Below are positions 18,923 to 29,443 of a DNA stretch of 64,000 bases, in pieces. Both the position numbers and the translations under genes were made by a program. The stretch comes from Gracilaria gracilis. Lineage: Eukaryota; Rhodophyta; Florideophyceae; Gracilariales; Gracilariaceae. How positions within the stretch are numbered: the first letter of the stretch is position 1; the number at the start of each line of letters is the position of its first letter. Where the stretch lies: positions 434,001 through 498,000 of the forward strand of contig JARGSG010000006.1 of NCBI GenBank assembly GCA_030374805.1, read 5' to 3'. The notes under the pieces are model-generated. The model ran no database searches. It had not been told where the DNA came from and saw only the letters and a program-made list of their open reading frames with translations.

Positions 18923-21900
18923 ATCTTTCCAGGTCGTTCCATTATAACTCTCATTTAATGGCGTGGTTTCTTCCGGTGTTCTTGTCATGATATTTGTAGT
19001 CTTTATCGCTTAAGGATTATTGGTATCGCATTGCCGGGCATGATGAATGCACTGGGAATTGACAGAGTTGTCAGGGATTCTGAAAGCATTGGAATTCCTG
19101 ATGTCGCTTGAATGCAAAAGAGAGGAAGAAACTTGTGAGACGGATGGACCTATGATGCAGTAAAACGAATAGTGTTTTTTTCATTTCTTTGTTTATCCCA
19201 TAGTACCCACCATATTTCTGACAAGCTACGTTTGGCTTCGTCGCCCTTTCAAAATCAGTAGTCAAATCTTTAGCATGGAAGTCAGTCTCTCAGTTACGCA
19301 CCAGTTGGAGCACGAACCGTAACCCTCCAGATCATCGACCTCTGACTTCTTCGATCGAATGCGAAAGAGTATTTGCGATCTTCTTCTCGATCCCTGCCTC
19401 AATATCCCACCCGCCCGCTGGGGAAAAGCGAAATTCATCTTCGAGAATTTCATTTAGTATGAGCCATGCAATCAGCACGTTAAAGGATGGAGAAGAATAT
19501 CTCCACTGGAAACTAGTGGGGGAGAAAGCTGCTCTTCTGTTTGGTGCAACGCTTTTGGGACCTTGCGGCCCACGCCCCCCCTGTTACCCTTGTAAGCGTT
19601 TCTAGGCGGACTGCCGTCGAAGATTACCTTTCGGTCAATAGTATTGTATTGACAGTCAACATTTTTTGACTACGTGTACATGTACACGTAGTCATCAAGA
19701 TTTTGGCGGTTGTCAGAACTGTAACCATTCACGGCCAGTGCCCTATTGATATGCAGAATCGTAGTACGATCGAAGTAACCTTACGTAGTGTCTTATAGCG
19801 GGTGGGGCTTTTAAGGAGACCCGCGGACGGTCCCACAAGATGTTTGTGGCTACAAGTCGCGTTCTATAGCCACACTATTAACTACTTCAAGCTCAGCTTG
19901 AAGCGGGGCGCAACTGTCTCTGCTGTATGCTTAACTGTCGGCCTCCAGCACGACAAAGCCTATTCTCGGAGCGTTTGGCGGCGGCTTCATACTATTTGTC
20001 CCCGGATGATCTGGGAACTCTTCAGCAGAAGCACATGAGTTGCAGTAAATCGAGCCAGTTTTGTCGTCGGCCTTACTGAAAGAATGCTTGTGTGAAAGCT
20101 TATAGATCATGGCCAGAATTGTGGACATGTAGTCAGTTGCACATTTTTGTGGTTTGGTTGCCCACGCAGTCTTCGACAATTATCGTATTTTTGTAGCTGT
20201 CGGGACCCGTAGGTTTCTCAATTAGTTCTCTTGCGTACTCAAAACCGCTACCGTTGTGAGCGGCGGTTTTCCAGATCGGTATATAACGGCCATCTGCAGC
20301 TGTATTCTTACAAGCAGCCAAAAATAGAGCATCAGTCTTTTCTGTCGGGCGTACGAGTTGGATGCCACCATCTATACGGCCTCTTTGAACGGCACTACGA
20401 GCGATGATGTTCAAATGTCGTGTTGTTGGAAGTGTTGGAAAGATGTTTCAATTCAGATTACGGTTTCGCGGTTGAGGCTCGCTCGATTGACAGTCGTGGC
20501 CTCGACTCAGTCTACTTTTGTAGGGAAAGCGTGGAGCTGAGAGGAACTAATCCTTGTACGGTAGAGCACGATAGATCCCTCGCTCCTGTATACGTGTTCG
20601 TATTTGGAGATCATTTCTTTCTAAGACAAATTACGTAACGGCGCAAATGGCCGTATTCAGAGATATATCTACAAATCCAATGCTCTGCATTTCATGTTCA
20701 CCCGTCTATACAGTCTCTTAATTCATCATTTTGTTATGCTATCCTCCACTCATTTAAACTGTTTCGTCTCTGGGTGAGTTGGAGAACGGTGCCTATGGAT
20801 GATAGGTTAAAGTTACACCGGTGGCTCTTTTGAGTTACCGATGAAGAGTGTTACCACGGGTACAAAGAATGGAATGAAGGAAGTTGGGGAATGTCTGTCG
20901 TGTTTTAATAGGGCAAAGTTGCGCGATCCATTTTCTGGTTGATTCAATAAATGTCAAACGCCACGATGAATTATTGGTGCTTGGATTTAATTACGTGTAG
21001 GTCTCCACAATGGCAATAAATAGTAAAGCAATAAAGTGCAGCTGTACACATTAAATACAGCTGTTACACTCTCTTGCATTTCCACCGTGTATAATCAGAT
21101 TTTACGACCCCACACCACTTTCATCTCAAAACCGAAGGGAGCGTTCGTGTTGCTCACGGAAAAGATCAAGAACCGGCGACCTTTTCATGGGGAAATTTGG
21201 TGCACTGAGGGTGCACCCGTGTGATGTTTATTGGGTGGTATGTACTGCTTGAATTTAGCAAACAATAGGTGAGAATAAGGCACTTTGCTGGGTGCGTTTG
21301 CCTGATAGCGTTCAACTTAATTTAAATGAGTTGCTCATCTGTTTTGGATGACGAGTAGGGCGATGAGAAAATCTGAAAATATGTTGACAGTCATTTCAGT
21401 TACCGTTGTTACTCATCGTCAACGCTATTTTAAAATAGATATCGGAAAACGTGTATACGGATGCACGCGTGGACACGTTGTCATTTGGTTGTTTGTACCG
21501 TGTACCTTCTTTCAAAAAGTGATTCGCCATTCATATTACAAGGGTAGCGTTGGGAGCTCTATATATAGCTTGTGTGTTTTGGTAGCTGCTACCCAAACCA
21601 TCGATGATTGTTACGATATATAGTTGCCGTATTGTTCGAACGAATGGCGCGTAGCCACGGGCTCCTGCCACCAAGATGTGAGATCCAAATCAAACCATTG
21701 CAGCGTATCAGCAAATCGCGGGTTAACGTTAAAACGTTTGAAACTTTCATTTGCCGCCAACGGGCGCTGCTTTATAATCCTCACGATGATAAACTTTAAG
21801 AAGCGGATGTCTGTCACTCCTGTTGCCGAGCACAGAGTGGCCGCTCTCGCATTGCCTTGCGCCAATTAGATATCATACGCTTGGAATCTAACCTTCATGC

Positions 21901-22026
21901 TCGCCGCAACGCAGGCGCACCCACCACACCTCCCAACGGTACCAACGGTACATATCATACCGCGTGCGTCGCGACCTGGCGGTCTCCCGAACCATCGCCA
22001 TCCGTGTGCCTGCCTCACTTGCACTC
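18923..22026. other. intergenic; possible minus-strand fragments; long palindrome
   Basis: No convincing complete gene. Two overlapping minus-strand frames (20133-20414 and 19931-20179) read like one protein joined by a frameshift near 20160, and a plus-strand frame at 20420-20638 is also protein-like, but none has a recognisable family. A perfect 28-bp palindrome lies at 19667-19694. Confidence 0.35.
19667..19694. repeat. perfect 28-bp palindrome
   Basis: Half-site TGACTACGTGTACA followed at once by its exact reverse complement, with the dyad centre between 19680 and 19681. There is no loop, so this looks like a protein-binding or cruciform site rather than a terminator. Confidence 0.85.
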
Positions 22027-23325
22027 ATGACCACTCCGTGCATTCAACGCCCCTTCCTTCACTCGGCGTGCTTCTTGCTCGTTTGCGCATGTGCCGTCCA
22101 TGCGAGCAACGGCGCGTCGCCACCGAAACTGCTCCATGATCGCCGCACCACGCCGTCCATCGCAGCCCGTGCTTCCCACCCAAACGTGCTCCGCCGCAGC
22201 TCCGACGCTTCCGCGCCGTTGCGAAGCGCTGCGAGCCACCAAGCGCCGCCTCCCCCGCGCGAGCTGGCGCACGGCGCACGTTCCGCGCTCAACTCCGCGC
22301 TTCCGCGCCTGTCGCGGCAGGGAGGCAGCCAAGGCGGCCGGTCGCTGCTCGACGGCGACTCGTGCGACACGGACGAAGACTGTCGGGGCCCCCGCCGCTG
22401 TCTGGACGCTTCGTCGGGCGTGGACAACCTCGCCAAGTCGTGCGCCTCTCCGTCCGCCTCGTGCTTCTGCGTCAACCACCGCATCTGCGTGTCCGCCGCC
22501 GACTGCGACGACGGCGAGCTGTGCGTGCTGGACGTCGGCTACCCTACGTGCGTGTCGCGGCGCGTCGTGGATCGGCTGCAGTTGACGCCCGTGCCGCCGC
22601 CGGACGCCGACGCGCCGCCGCCGCGCTTTGGATTCACCGGCGAGCTGTGCTCCTCGGATGACGCCTGCAGGGGGAGTCGCAAGTGTAGGCCGCTGAAGCA
22701 GCCGTTGGCCGATAAGTTGAGCTGCGGACCAAAGTTTATGAGCTGCACGTGCGTCGGCGACAAGTTCACGCAATGTGAGAATCCGATCGATGAAGATGAC
22801 GACAAAGAGTCAGAGCAGCAGCAAGAGGCGTCAGATAACGAATGCCCGGACGGCGAACTCTGTCAGACGGTTGGAGGGAATGCTGTATGCTACACTGCCA
22901 AGGTTAGTTCGAAGGCCGTTACAGAAGCCATGAAGAAGGACCCGCCAGTAGCGTCGGTGTTTGCGGAGAACGGAGGGGAGGAAGACACAGTTTGCATTGC
23001 AATGCACTCGCTTCGCCATCTCAAGGAGCACCAACTGCTGTTCTCGCAACCGAAGGTAGCGCGAGTTCTGTGCGACTCCAACGAAAGCTGCGCCACTCCG
23101 GGGCACATGGTGTCGTATAACGGCAAGCTCATGATGATGAAGACGTACTGTCAAATGAGTGGCTGCACTTCCAGGGTGACGTACGTGAACAGCCCTCGTT
23201 TTCGGCGCGCGATGAGGATTGAGTCCAACACGCAGTCGCTTTCGTTCACTGCGTTGGCTGCCCGATACGAAACAGACTCTGAAGAAAGGCTTCTTTCGCT
23301 GGCCGTTCGTGTCGGATTGCTTTGA
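22027..23325 (+). CDS. secreted Cys-rich protein (tandem unit 1, intact)
   Basis: 432 residues from the ATG at 22027, chosen because it opens a signal peptide (TTPCIQRPFLHSACFLLVCA, cut near VHAS); the frame is open upstream but without such a signal. A Ser/Pro/Arg-rich linker is followed by two similar Cys modules, each starting like DSCDTDEDCRGPRRC and GELCSSDDACRGSRKC and ending near CVNHRIC or CTCVGDKFTQC. This spacing resembles small disulphide repeats of secreted proteins. The last 130 residues carry four more Cys (RVLCDSNESCATPGHM, TYCQMSGCTS). Probably extracellular. A degraded copy lies at 25514-26281. An AATAAA follows at 23599. Function unknown. Confidence 0.75.
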   Translation: MTTPCIQRPFLHSACFLLVCACAVHASNGASPPKLLHDRRTTPSIAARASHPNVLRRSSDASAPLRSAASHQAPPPPRELAHGARSALNSALPRLSRQGGSQGGRSLLDGDSCDTDEDCRGPRRCLDASSGVDNLAKSCASPSASCFCVNHRICVSAADCDDGELCVLDVGYPTCVSRRVVDRLQLTPVPPPDADAPPPRFGFTGELCSSDDACRGSRKCRPLKQPLADKLSCGPKFMSCTCVGDKFTQCENPIDEDDDKESEQQQEASDNECPDGELCQTVGGNAVCYTAKVSSKAVTEAMKKDPPVASVFAENGGEEDTVCIAMHSLRHLKEHQLLFSQPKVARVLCDSNESCATPGHMVSYNGKLMMMKTYCQMSGCTSRVTYVNSPRFRRAMRIESNTQSLSFTALAARYETDSEERLLSLAVRVGLL

Positions 23326-23598
23326 AGGCTGGAGGCACGCATGCAGAGGTCGGTAGCAGTTGGAGGAGCCCGAACTGCACTTGAAGAAAACAAGTGACAG
23401 TACGACAGTCTCGCCCGACAACTTCCGGGTCGCAGAGGTTCGAGTGTCCCAGCGGCAATCCCATGCTTGAAGGTTGTGCGTATAGGGAAGGGAGAGGATG
23501 AGGTTTGCTGCGGCGAACTGCGAACGTTATGCTCACGCACTTCCTGCCTGCTTGGGATCCTCGCTGCGGGAGGCGTAACTCATACAAGTGCACTGACC

Positions 23599-23604
23599 AA
23601 TAAA
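23599..23604 (+). terminator. AATAAA poly-A signal, unit 1
   Basis: AATAAA in the string ACTGACCAATAAA, 274 bp after the stop. The same string follows the degraded copy in unit 2 (26517-26522). Confidence 0.45.
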
Positions 23605-23737
23605 AAAACCGCCAGCAGATTCATGCTTTAAAAACTGAGTTGGGCTATATTTGCATATCTCTGTCACGTAGAGCTACACCTGCCTATGTTTCCCAAGCCA
23701 TACAGTATTTAAGTCTCGCCGTCCCGTCATTCCGAAG

Positions 23738-23935
23738 ATCAAGAGTTGTTCTGGTGGTACAATGTCATCATGGGCAAGAGTCTCATGAATTTTTCTTCGT
23801 TTGGCTGGTTGTTCTCCTGCTTCCACCCTGCTCGGTCGGCGAGCATCGCGCTTTCTATTCTGTTCCTTGGGACCCTTCGAAGAAGGAGCACTCGATTTCA
23901 TATGGGTTTCATCAGGCCCCTGGGTTTTATGGTAC
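23738..23935 (-). other. inverted 5' coding segment of the unit 1 zinc-finger gene
   Basis: Read on the minus strand this segment gives SSAPSSKGPKEQNRKRDARR, EQPAKRRKIHETLAHDDIVP and so on. That matches the forward-strand N-terminus of the unit 2 zinc-finger protein (SAPSCESPREPNGKRDTSH, ERPSKRRRTHEALTHDDIVP). Sequence on both sides aligns to unit 2 in normal orientation, so about 200 bp has flipped. Edges are good to about 10 bp. Confidence 0.8.
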
Positions 23936-23965
23936 ACCTGAACACCCGAAGAGGTTGTCCAGATT

Positions 23966-24307
23966 ATGGACGAATCTCTGGAAGACGCCGATGTCGAGGG
24001 AAAAAGGGCGGTGCACTGGTTCCACAAGCTCCAGTGCCCAACCTGTGATCAAAAGATAACGAAGAAGTTTATGGAACGTCACAGAACAGTGTGTGGGTTG
24101 TACAAATGTGATCAGCCCGACTGTAATTTCACCTCTTTCAAGAGGTATCGCTTCCGTGAGCATAAAAGGAAGCACGAAAAGGCGGATATCCCATGCAGGT
24201 TCTGCGACGCGATGTTCAAACGAAACCACGACCGGAACAGACACGAAAAGCATCGCTGCAAATCGAATCCCGCTGGTTCCGGAAGCAGACAATCTTCTCA
24301 ATCTTGA
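23966..24307 (+). pseudogene. zinc-finger protein, unit 1 (N-terminus lost by inversion)
   Basis: 113 residues from an in-frame ATG. It carries three fingers: a C2HC finger (CPTCDQKITKKFMERHRTVC), a C2H2 finger with long Cys spacing (CDQPDC, then REHKRKH) and a third (CRFC, then RHEKH). Compared with unit 2 (204 residues), the first half is missing because the DNA for it lies inverted just upstream. The fingers are about 95% identical to unit 2 with all zinc ligands kept, so a short finger-only protein could still be made. Otherwise it is a broken paralogue. Presumed nuclear nucleic-acid binding. Confidence 0.65.
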
Positions 24308-25513
24308 CAAAAGGTCAGCCTTTTTGGCCGTGGAAGGCTGGGTTTGCTGTTAATCCAACGGAATGGATAACAGACTGCCATGCTTTGTTTTGATAGAGAG
24401 TCATGTATCTTGAGGCGAACAGTGCTGTGCTTGAGATAAAGTTTGAGAGCGTTGGTTTTCCAGTAAGCCAAGTGAACCACATTTGTTTCTAGCATCTTCT
24501 TGATCTTTCTCTCTCAGACGTCTTGGATTCTGTGGATAGATAAGGAAATAGTAAAAGTCATAGAAGCAGGTTGGCGTCCTTTTAGGTTTTTAATAATTGT
24601 GTATTGAAGTGCACCGCAACTGTTGTTGGTGGGCGGAGTTCCAGAAGGTCAAAGATCGTCGTCATGCCCCAATTCTGTGGTGAACACTTTCCGTGAGGCC
24701 GTTCTGGGCCTCTGCGCCCCTTTAACGGCCCCACTCACAACATGAATGTTTTTTATACGACACTGACAACCGGTCAAGGACTGTCATTGCCACCTACTGC
24801 GGGCGTTGAGTCATCATTGTAGTGAAAGAACGCCTTTTTCCCGTGTTTCAATTGGTTCTTAGATGTTGTTCATTAGAGCGAATGTATGTTGAGGTTTGGG
24901 ATGTGTTACAGTGATACTCAAAGAAAAAGGAGTTTCAGACACTACTAAAGGACTGTGGACGCGTACTGTATATGTGTACATGTGCATCTGTATGCTACAA
25001 ACATCCCCATTGGGTGGTGACGGTAGTGTAACGCTTTGAACGAATTGTGATCTACGAATTTGCGTGTAGTATACTGCAGATATTCTACTTGGTAGTTGTT
25101 TAGAGAGCACATGAACTCTGCAGAACCACAACAACAAAAATGAACCAGTCAACCTTTTTGCAACCTTTACTTTCTATACGCTGCCCTACTGGCGCCTGCT
25201 GTATTACCCCGCGTCTGCCTGTCCGCTGGGACCTGAGGAACGCAATTGGGATTACCACGTACGTGCAGCTGTGGTTCGAACCCGGCCGATTGATAATGTG
25301 CGCGCTGCGGTTTCAGTGAGCCGGGGAGCTGTCGGACGAATTCTTAAGAAGATGCATATCAGTTCCTTTTCTGTAGTTTAGTGTCTTTAGCTACACAGCC
25401 ACTCTATTGTATAGCTTTCTACTACCTTGCGCCTCGAGGAAAGACTTTTAGCACTCTCTACGGAGATGACCTTGTGTAAGAATCTCTGACAATGTCACGC
25501 AGAAGAGTGCGGA
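24308..25513. other. downstream part of tandem unit 1 and spacer
   Basis: 24490-24810 aligns with 28170-28510 of unit 2 (shared strings CTCACAACA, CCTTCCGTGAGGCCGT, CGACACTGAC). No gene is seen in either copy. The remainder is AT-rich spacer. Confidence 0.5.
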
Positions 25514-26281
25514 CATGAAGCTTCGCCAATTGTTCCCCACCATCCCCGCCTTTCCTCGTGCTCTTGGCGCTCTTCGCCTGCATTACGATCAAACTGTGAT
25601 GTGAGACATTGCGCTGTTTTGAACTGAAGCCCGTGCCGTCGCCGGACTCCGATGCCCAGCCGCCAGCGTTTGGCTTCACTGGCGAGCTGTAATCCTCGGA
25701 TGAGCGTTGCTGCTGCAATTGCAAGTGCAGGCCGCAGCAGCAGGCGCTCGCCGAAGTTTCGAGCTGCGGACAACAGTCTAAGAGCTGCTCGTGCGTTGAC
25801 TATAAGTTCACGCCGTGTGAAAATCCGATCGATGAAGATGACGACAACGATGCTGAACGTTAGTTCGAAGGCCGTTACAGAAGCAATGGAGAAGGATCCG
25901 CCAGTAGCGTCGATGTTTGCGGAGAACTAAGCGGAGGAAGACATTGTTTGCATTGCGACGCGCTCGCTTAACCGTCTCAAGGAGCACCGACTTATGTTTC
26001 CGGAACCGAAGGTAGCGCAAGTTCTGTGCGACTCAAACAAAAGCTGCACCACTCCAGGGCACATGGTGTCGTACAACGACAACTGATGATGACGAAGACG
26101 TAATATCAAATACGTGGCTGCACTTCAATGGTGACGTACGCGAAAAGCCCTTTTTTCTCGGCGCGCGATGAGAATCGAGTCCAACACGCAGTCTCTTTCG
26201 TTCGCTGCGCTGGCTGCCCGATACGATACAGAAACTGAAGAAAGGCTTCTTTCGCTGGCCGTTTATGTCGGATTGCTTTGA
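25514..26281 (+). pseudogene. degraded copy of the Cys-rich secreted protein (unit 2)
   Basis: Starts with an ATG and a signal-like segment (MKLRQLFPTIPAF, hydrophobic after a one-base shift). From about 25625 it aligns to 22585-23325: same GFTGEL, SSKAVTEAM, PPVASVFAEN, GHMVSYN and closing VGLL blocks. In-frame stops (TAA in the GEL-C module, TAA after AEN), frameshifts and loss of several Cys show it is dead. It ends at the TGA matching the unit 1 stop. Confidence 0.75.
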
Positions 26282-26785
26282 AAACTGGATGCAAAGGTGG
26301 GTAGCAAGCAAAGTAAACAAGTGACAGTTTTGCAGTCTCGGCCGACAACGTTTTCCGAGTCGCAGAGGTTTGAGTGTCCCAGCTGCAGCTCCACGCCCGA
26401 AGTTTGCATGGATAGGGAAGGGAGAGGAGGCGGTTTGCTGTAGCGAAGGTATGTCAAGCACTGCGCGGCGTTTAGATCGCTGCCGCGGGAGGCGGAACGC
26501 ATGAGTGCACTGACCAATAAAGAACCGCCAACAAATCAATGCTCCAGAAACTGATGAGTTCGGCTATTTGCCGATCTCTGTCACGTACACGTTCACACGT
26601 TTTCCCAAATCATATTTGCGTTTCACGCTCGTGCCAGATCAAATATGACCCGACTCAAGGATGCGTCTTTCCCCATTCCCGTACTTTCCGAACTCAACCG
26701 CTTCCCTCGGAAACCTGCCTTCTTACTAACAGCAAAACTTCGAGTAACTACCTATCACGATAACATTCACACTTGTTGATTGCTC

Positions 26786-27400
26786 ATGGCCTGCTACGAA
26801 ACCCAGCAGACCGACGAAACCCTTGTGAACCCGAGCGCTCCTTCATGTGAGAGTCCTAGGGAGCCAAATGGAAAGCGCGATACGAGTCATCTGAACTGTA
26901 CGGACACTGAAGAACGACCATCCAAGCGGAGAAGAACTCACGAAGCACTTACCCATGACGACATTGTACCAACAACTCCGCTGTCCTTTGAGTTACCAAC
27001 GTTCTGGTTCTTGGATTATGCTCAGTCTCCGCCTCTCACAGCAGCACCGGAAGAAGTTGCACAGATTATGAACGAAGCTCTGGAAGCCGCTGATGCCGAG
27101 GGAAAAAAGGCGGTGCACTGGTTCCACAAGCTCCAGTGCCCAACCTGTGACCAAAAGATCACGAAGAAGTTCATGGAACGTCACAGAACAGTGTGTGGGT
27201 TCTACAAATGTGATCAGCCCGATTGTAATTTCACCTCTTTCAAGAGGAATCGCTTCCGTGAGCATAAAAGGAAGCACGAGAAGGCGGGTATCCCATGCAG
27301 GTTCTGCGACGCGACGTTTAAAAGATGCCACGACCGGAACCGACACGAAAAGCATCGCTGCAAATCGAATCCTTCTGGTTCCGATAGAAAGCAAACTTGA
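26786..27400 (+). CDS. zinc-finger protein, unit 2 (complete)
   Basis: 204 residues from the ATG at 26786. The N-terminal half is polar and includes a basic run, PSKRRRTHEA, which could be a nuclear signal. A linker (AQIMNEALEAADAEGKKAVH) leads into three fingers: C2HC (CPTCDQKITKKFMERHRTVC), C-x4-C-x12-H-x3-H (CDQPDC ... HKRKH) and C-x2-C-x12-H-x3-H (CRFC ... HEKH). It is probably a nuclear DNA- or RNA-binding factor. It is the intact member of the duplicated pair, which suggests lineage-specific expansion. Target unknown. Confidence 0.8.
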   Translation: MACYETQQTDETLVNPSAPSCESPREPNGKRDTSHLNCTDTEERPSKRRRTHEALTHDDIVPTTPLSFELPTFWFLDYAQSPPLTAAPEEVAQIMNEALEAADAEGKKAVHWFHKLQCPTCDQKITKKFMERHRTVCGFYKCDQPDCNFTSFKRNRFREHKRKHEKAGIPCRFCDATFKRCHDRNRHEKHRCKSNPSGSDRKQT

Positions 27401-28649
27401 CAACAGGACAACCTTCTTCGTTATATCTCGATAAATACGCATCCCCGGAAGCGTTTTAGGAAAAGAATCATCATGCTATGCTCCGTAGAGAAGCATGCAA
27501 CCTGGTGGAAATTGTGTGGAGGTAAGGGGTTGTGGAAGAGGAAGCATCTGTTACTACCGTGTGGGGCGTTCCCTTGTACGCGATTTACTAACTCTGTCGG
27601 AGCGAAGCGAGCGAAAAGTAGACGTGCTTGCGGAATTCTGTCATCATCGGGAGAAACTGCGATTGGAACGTATTCACACAAAGCCGGGATGGACACCAAA
27701 CCATGATCAATGAACTGAGCGAAGAACACTAACAACTCATGGATGCAGGACTTACTTGGAATATCTCCTCTCTGATCGGCCAGAGCATTGGACACCACTG
27801 TGCACTCTGCAGTTTAGCATCGTTGATTGCTCTGGAATCAACATCGAGATAACTCATCTGGGCGCGCCGTTCCCCAAAAACAAGATCTATTGCAGAGTAA
27901 CAACACCTCGAAAAGGTCGTAACCAAAAGTACGGCACATTCTGGGTGCACATCGGCCGTCGTTGATGATTGCAAGTGAAGAGGTTGAGGGGTGCAATGGG
28001 AAGAAGGAACTGGAAGCCACCCCCATATTAAGGACGATGGCTGGGCAGCGGTGCGCGCCAGGAACACGCTGATGCAGATCAATGACAAGAATGGTCGAGA
28101 TGCATTGATGGTGGACGTTTGGAATGTAGATTTGAAGGTTGCGTCTGCCGCCAATCTAACAGAACGAACCACATTTGTGTTCCTTCCAGAGCATAGCTTG
28201 GTCCTGATCTTTCTTTCTCAGTTGTTTTGGATTCTGTGGATGGATAAGGGAGCATGAAAAGTGGTGGAAGCTGGTTCGCGTCGTTTTGGGCCCTTTTTGC
28301 GTAGAGGAGTGCGTCGCGTCTGCCGTTGGGGAGTAGGGTTCCAGAAGGCCAAAGTTCACCGTTGTGCCCTCATTGTGCGGTGAACACCTTCCGTGAGGCC
28401 GTCCAGTGCCTCTACGCCACTTTGACCGCCTCACTCACAACACGAGTGTTCTTCTACGACACTGACGACCGGTGAAGGACTGCCATTGCCCATCTACTAC
28501 GGGGTTTGAATAAACTGGGGACACTTAATCTATCTGACACACTGACGACCGGTCAAGGGCTGTCATGATTTATTTACTACGAGCTTTGGCGTTCCAATTC
28601 TACGCATTTAACAACCCTTTCCCGTGTGTCTACAGATTTTTAGACCTTG
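27401..28649. other. downstream part of tandem unit 2
   Basis: 28170-28510 aligns with 24490-24810 of unit 1. Unit 2 carries about 600 extra bases here (27450-28170) that unit 1 lacks. They contain protein-like but broken stretches (for example ITHLGAPFPKNKIYCRV at about 27850) of no recognised family. Confidence 0.4.
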
Positions 28650-28790
28650 TAACTTACCACCGAGATGGTTTTGTATAATATCAGGCAGAACGAGCGCGAA
28701 CATGCAGCTTCGCCAGTCGTTTCTCATCATCCCCGCTCTGCCGTCGTTGTCTGGCGCTTTTCGCACGCATTAGGGTCAAACTGGGCTGCT
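28650..28790 (+). pseudogene. start of a third tandem unit (remnant)
   Basis: About 140 bp align with 25436-25590, including an ATG followed by CAGCTTCGCCAGTCG, matching the signal-peptide start of the unit 2 pseudogene (ATGAAGCTTCGCCAATTG). Similarity ends before the Cys modules, so only the head of a third copy remains. Confidence 0.6.
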
Positions 28791-29343
28791 CTGCGATGAA
28801 CAAGCCATGTTAGAAATGGTATGAGCGCTTTGCAGGTGCTTGGTCGACTGTGTCTCTCACCGGGTCTCCTTGACAAGGGAAACTTCTGATGGAGTTGGGG
28901 TGATGAAGTGAGACGGTTGAGTTGTAGCCTTCGTGATGTTGTTGAACACGGCGATAGTGATGATAACGAATTGTGGGTTTCAGGGGAGCTTCTCAATGTG
29001 CTTCTCTCCACGCATACGAGTTGTTGTACTCTGTTCATGCCACGTTGTCCCTTTCCGAACTCGGGCGGGACAAAGGGCGAGATGCACAAAAAGTGAACAT
29101 GGTGCAACATGGTGCGGATACACGTCGGACGAGTATAACACGTGGAACATCGGCATATACACGTATAGCTCTTTGCGTCGCTGGACGCGCTGTTCTTGTC
29201 TCGGGCCGCTTGCTATTATTGGCGCGAAAGGCGTCAATTGCTGGATGCACGACGAAGCTTTGCTCTCGAAACCCTTCGGCGTTGTTTGCAGTGACGTGGA
29301 ATGCACCACATACACAGTTGGCACCGTGTACATCTTGCAGTGA
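28791..29343. other. intergenic, no gene seen
   Basis: Several frames of 80-210 codons exist on both strands here, but none has convincing composition. It includes the upstream region of the Sel1 gene. Confidence 0.4.
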
Positions 29344-29350
29344 TATAAGG
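29344..29350 (+). promoter_or_regulatory. TATA-like box of the Sel1-repeat gene
   Basis: TATAAGG within TGATATAAGGATAAAACG, about 100 bp before the ATG at 29444. Confidence 0.4.
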
Positions 29351-29443
29351 ATAAAACGCTAACTCCTTGTCCCCATCTCCCGGTTCTGTTTCGCTCCGCT
29401 TCGCGTTCATCAACTGACCTCACGCTCCGCGTTAGCTGTGCCC

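Noticed and set aside
22015..22773. 252-codon minus-strand frame opposite the Cys-rich secreted gene
   Set aside because: It is Arg/Ala-rich and mirrors a GC-rich coding strand; the plus frame has a signal peptide, Cys modules and a paralogue.
25255..25330. GGTTCGAACCC string resembling a tRNA T-arm
   Set aside because: The arms of the stem do not pair properly, and no acceptor, D-arm or anticodon stem could be found around it.
26033..26539. 168-codon minus-strand frame, similar to the one at 22831-23421
   Set aside because: The two resemble each other only because they lie opposite duplicated DNA. The plus-strand Cys-rich frame explains the conservation.
28973..29362. Overlapping plus-strand frames of 129 and 136 codons before the Sel1 gene, with a longer minus-strand frame across its start
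   Set aside because: Poor composition and mutual overlap; the region is better explained as promoter and leader of the Sel1-repeat gene.
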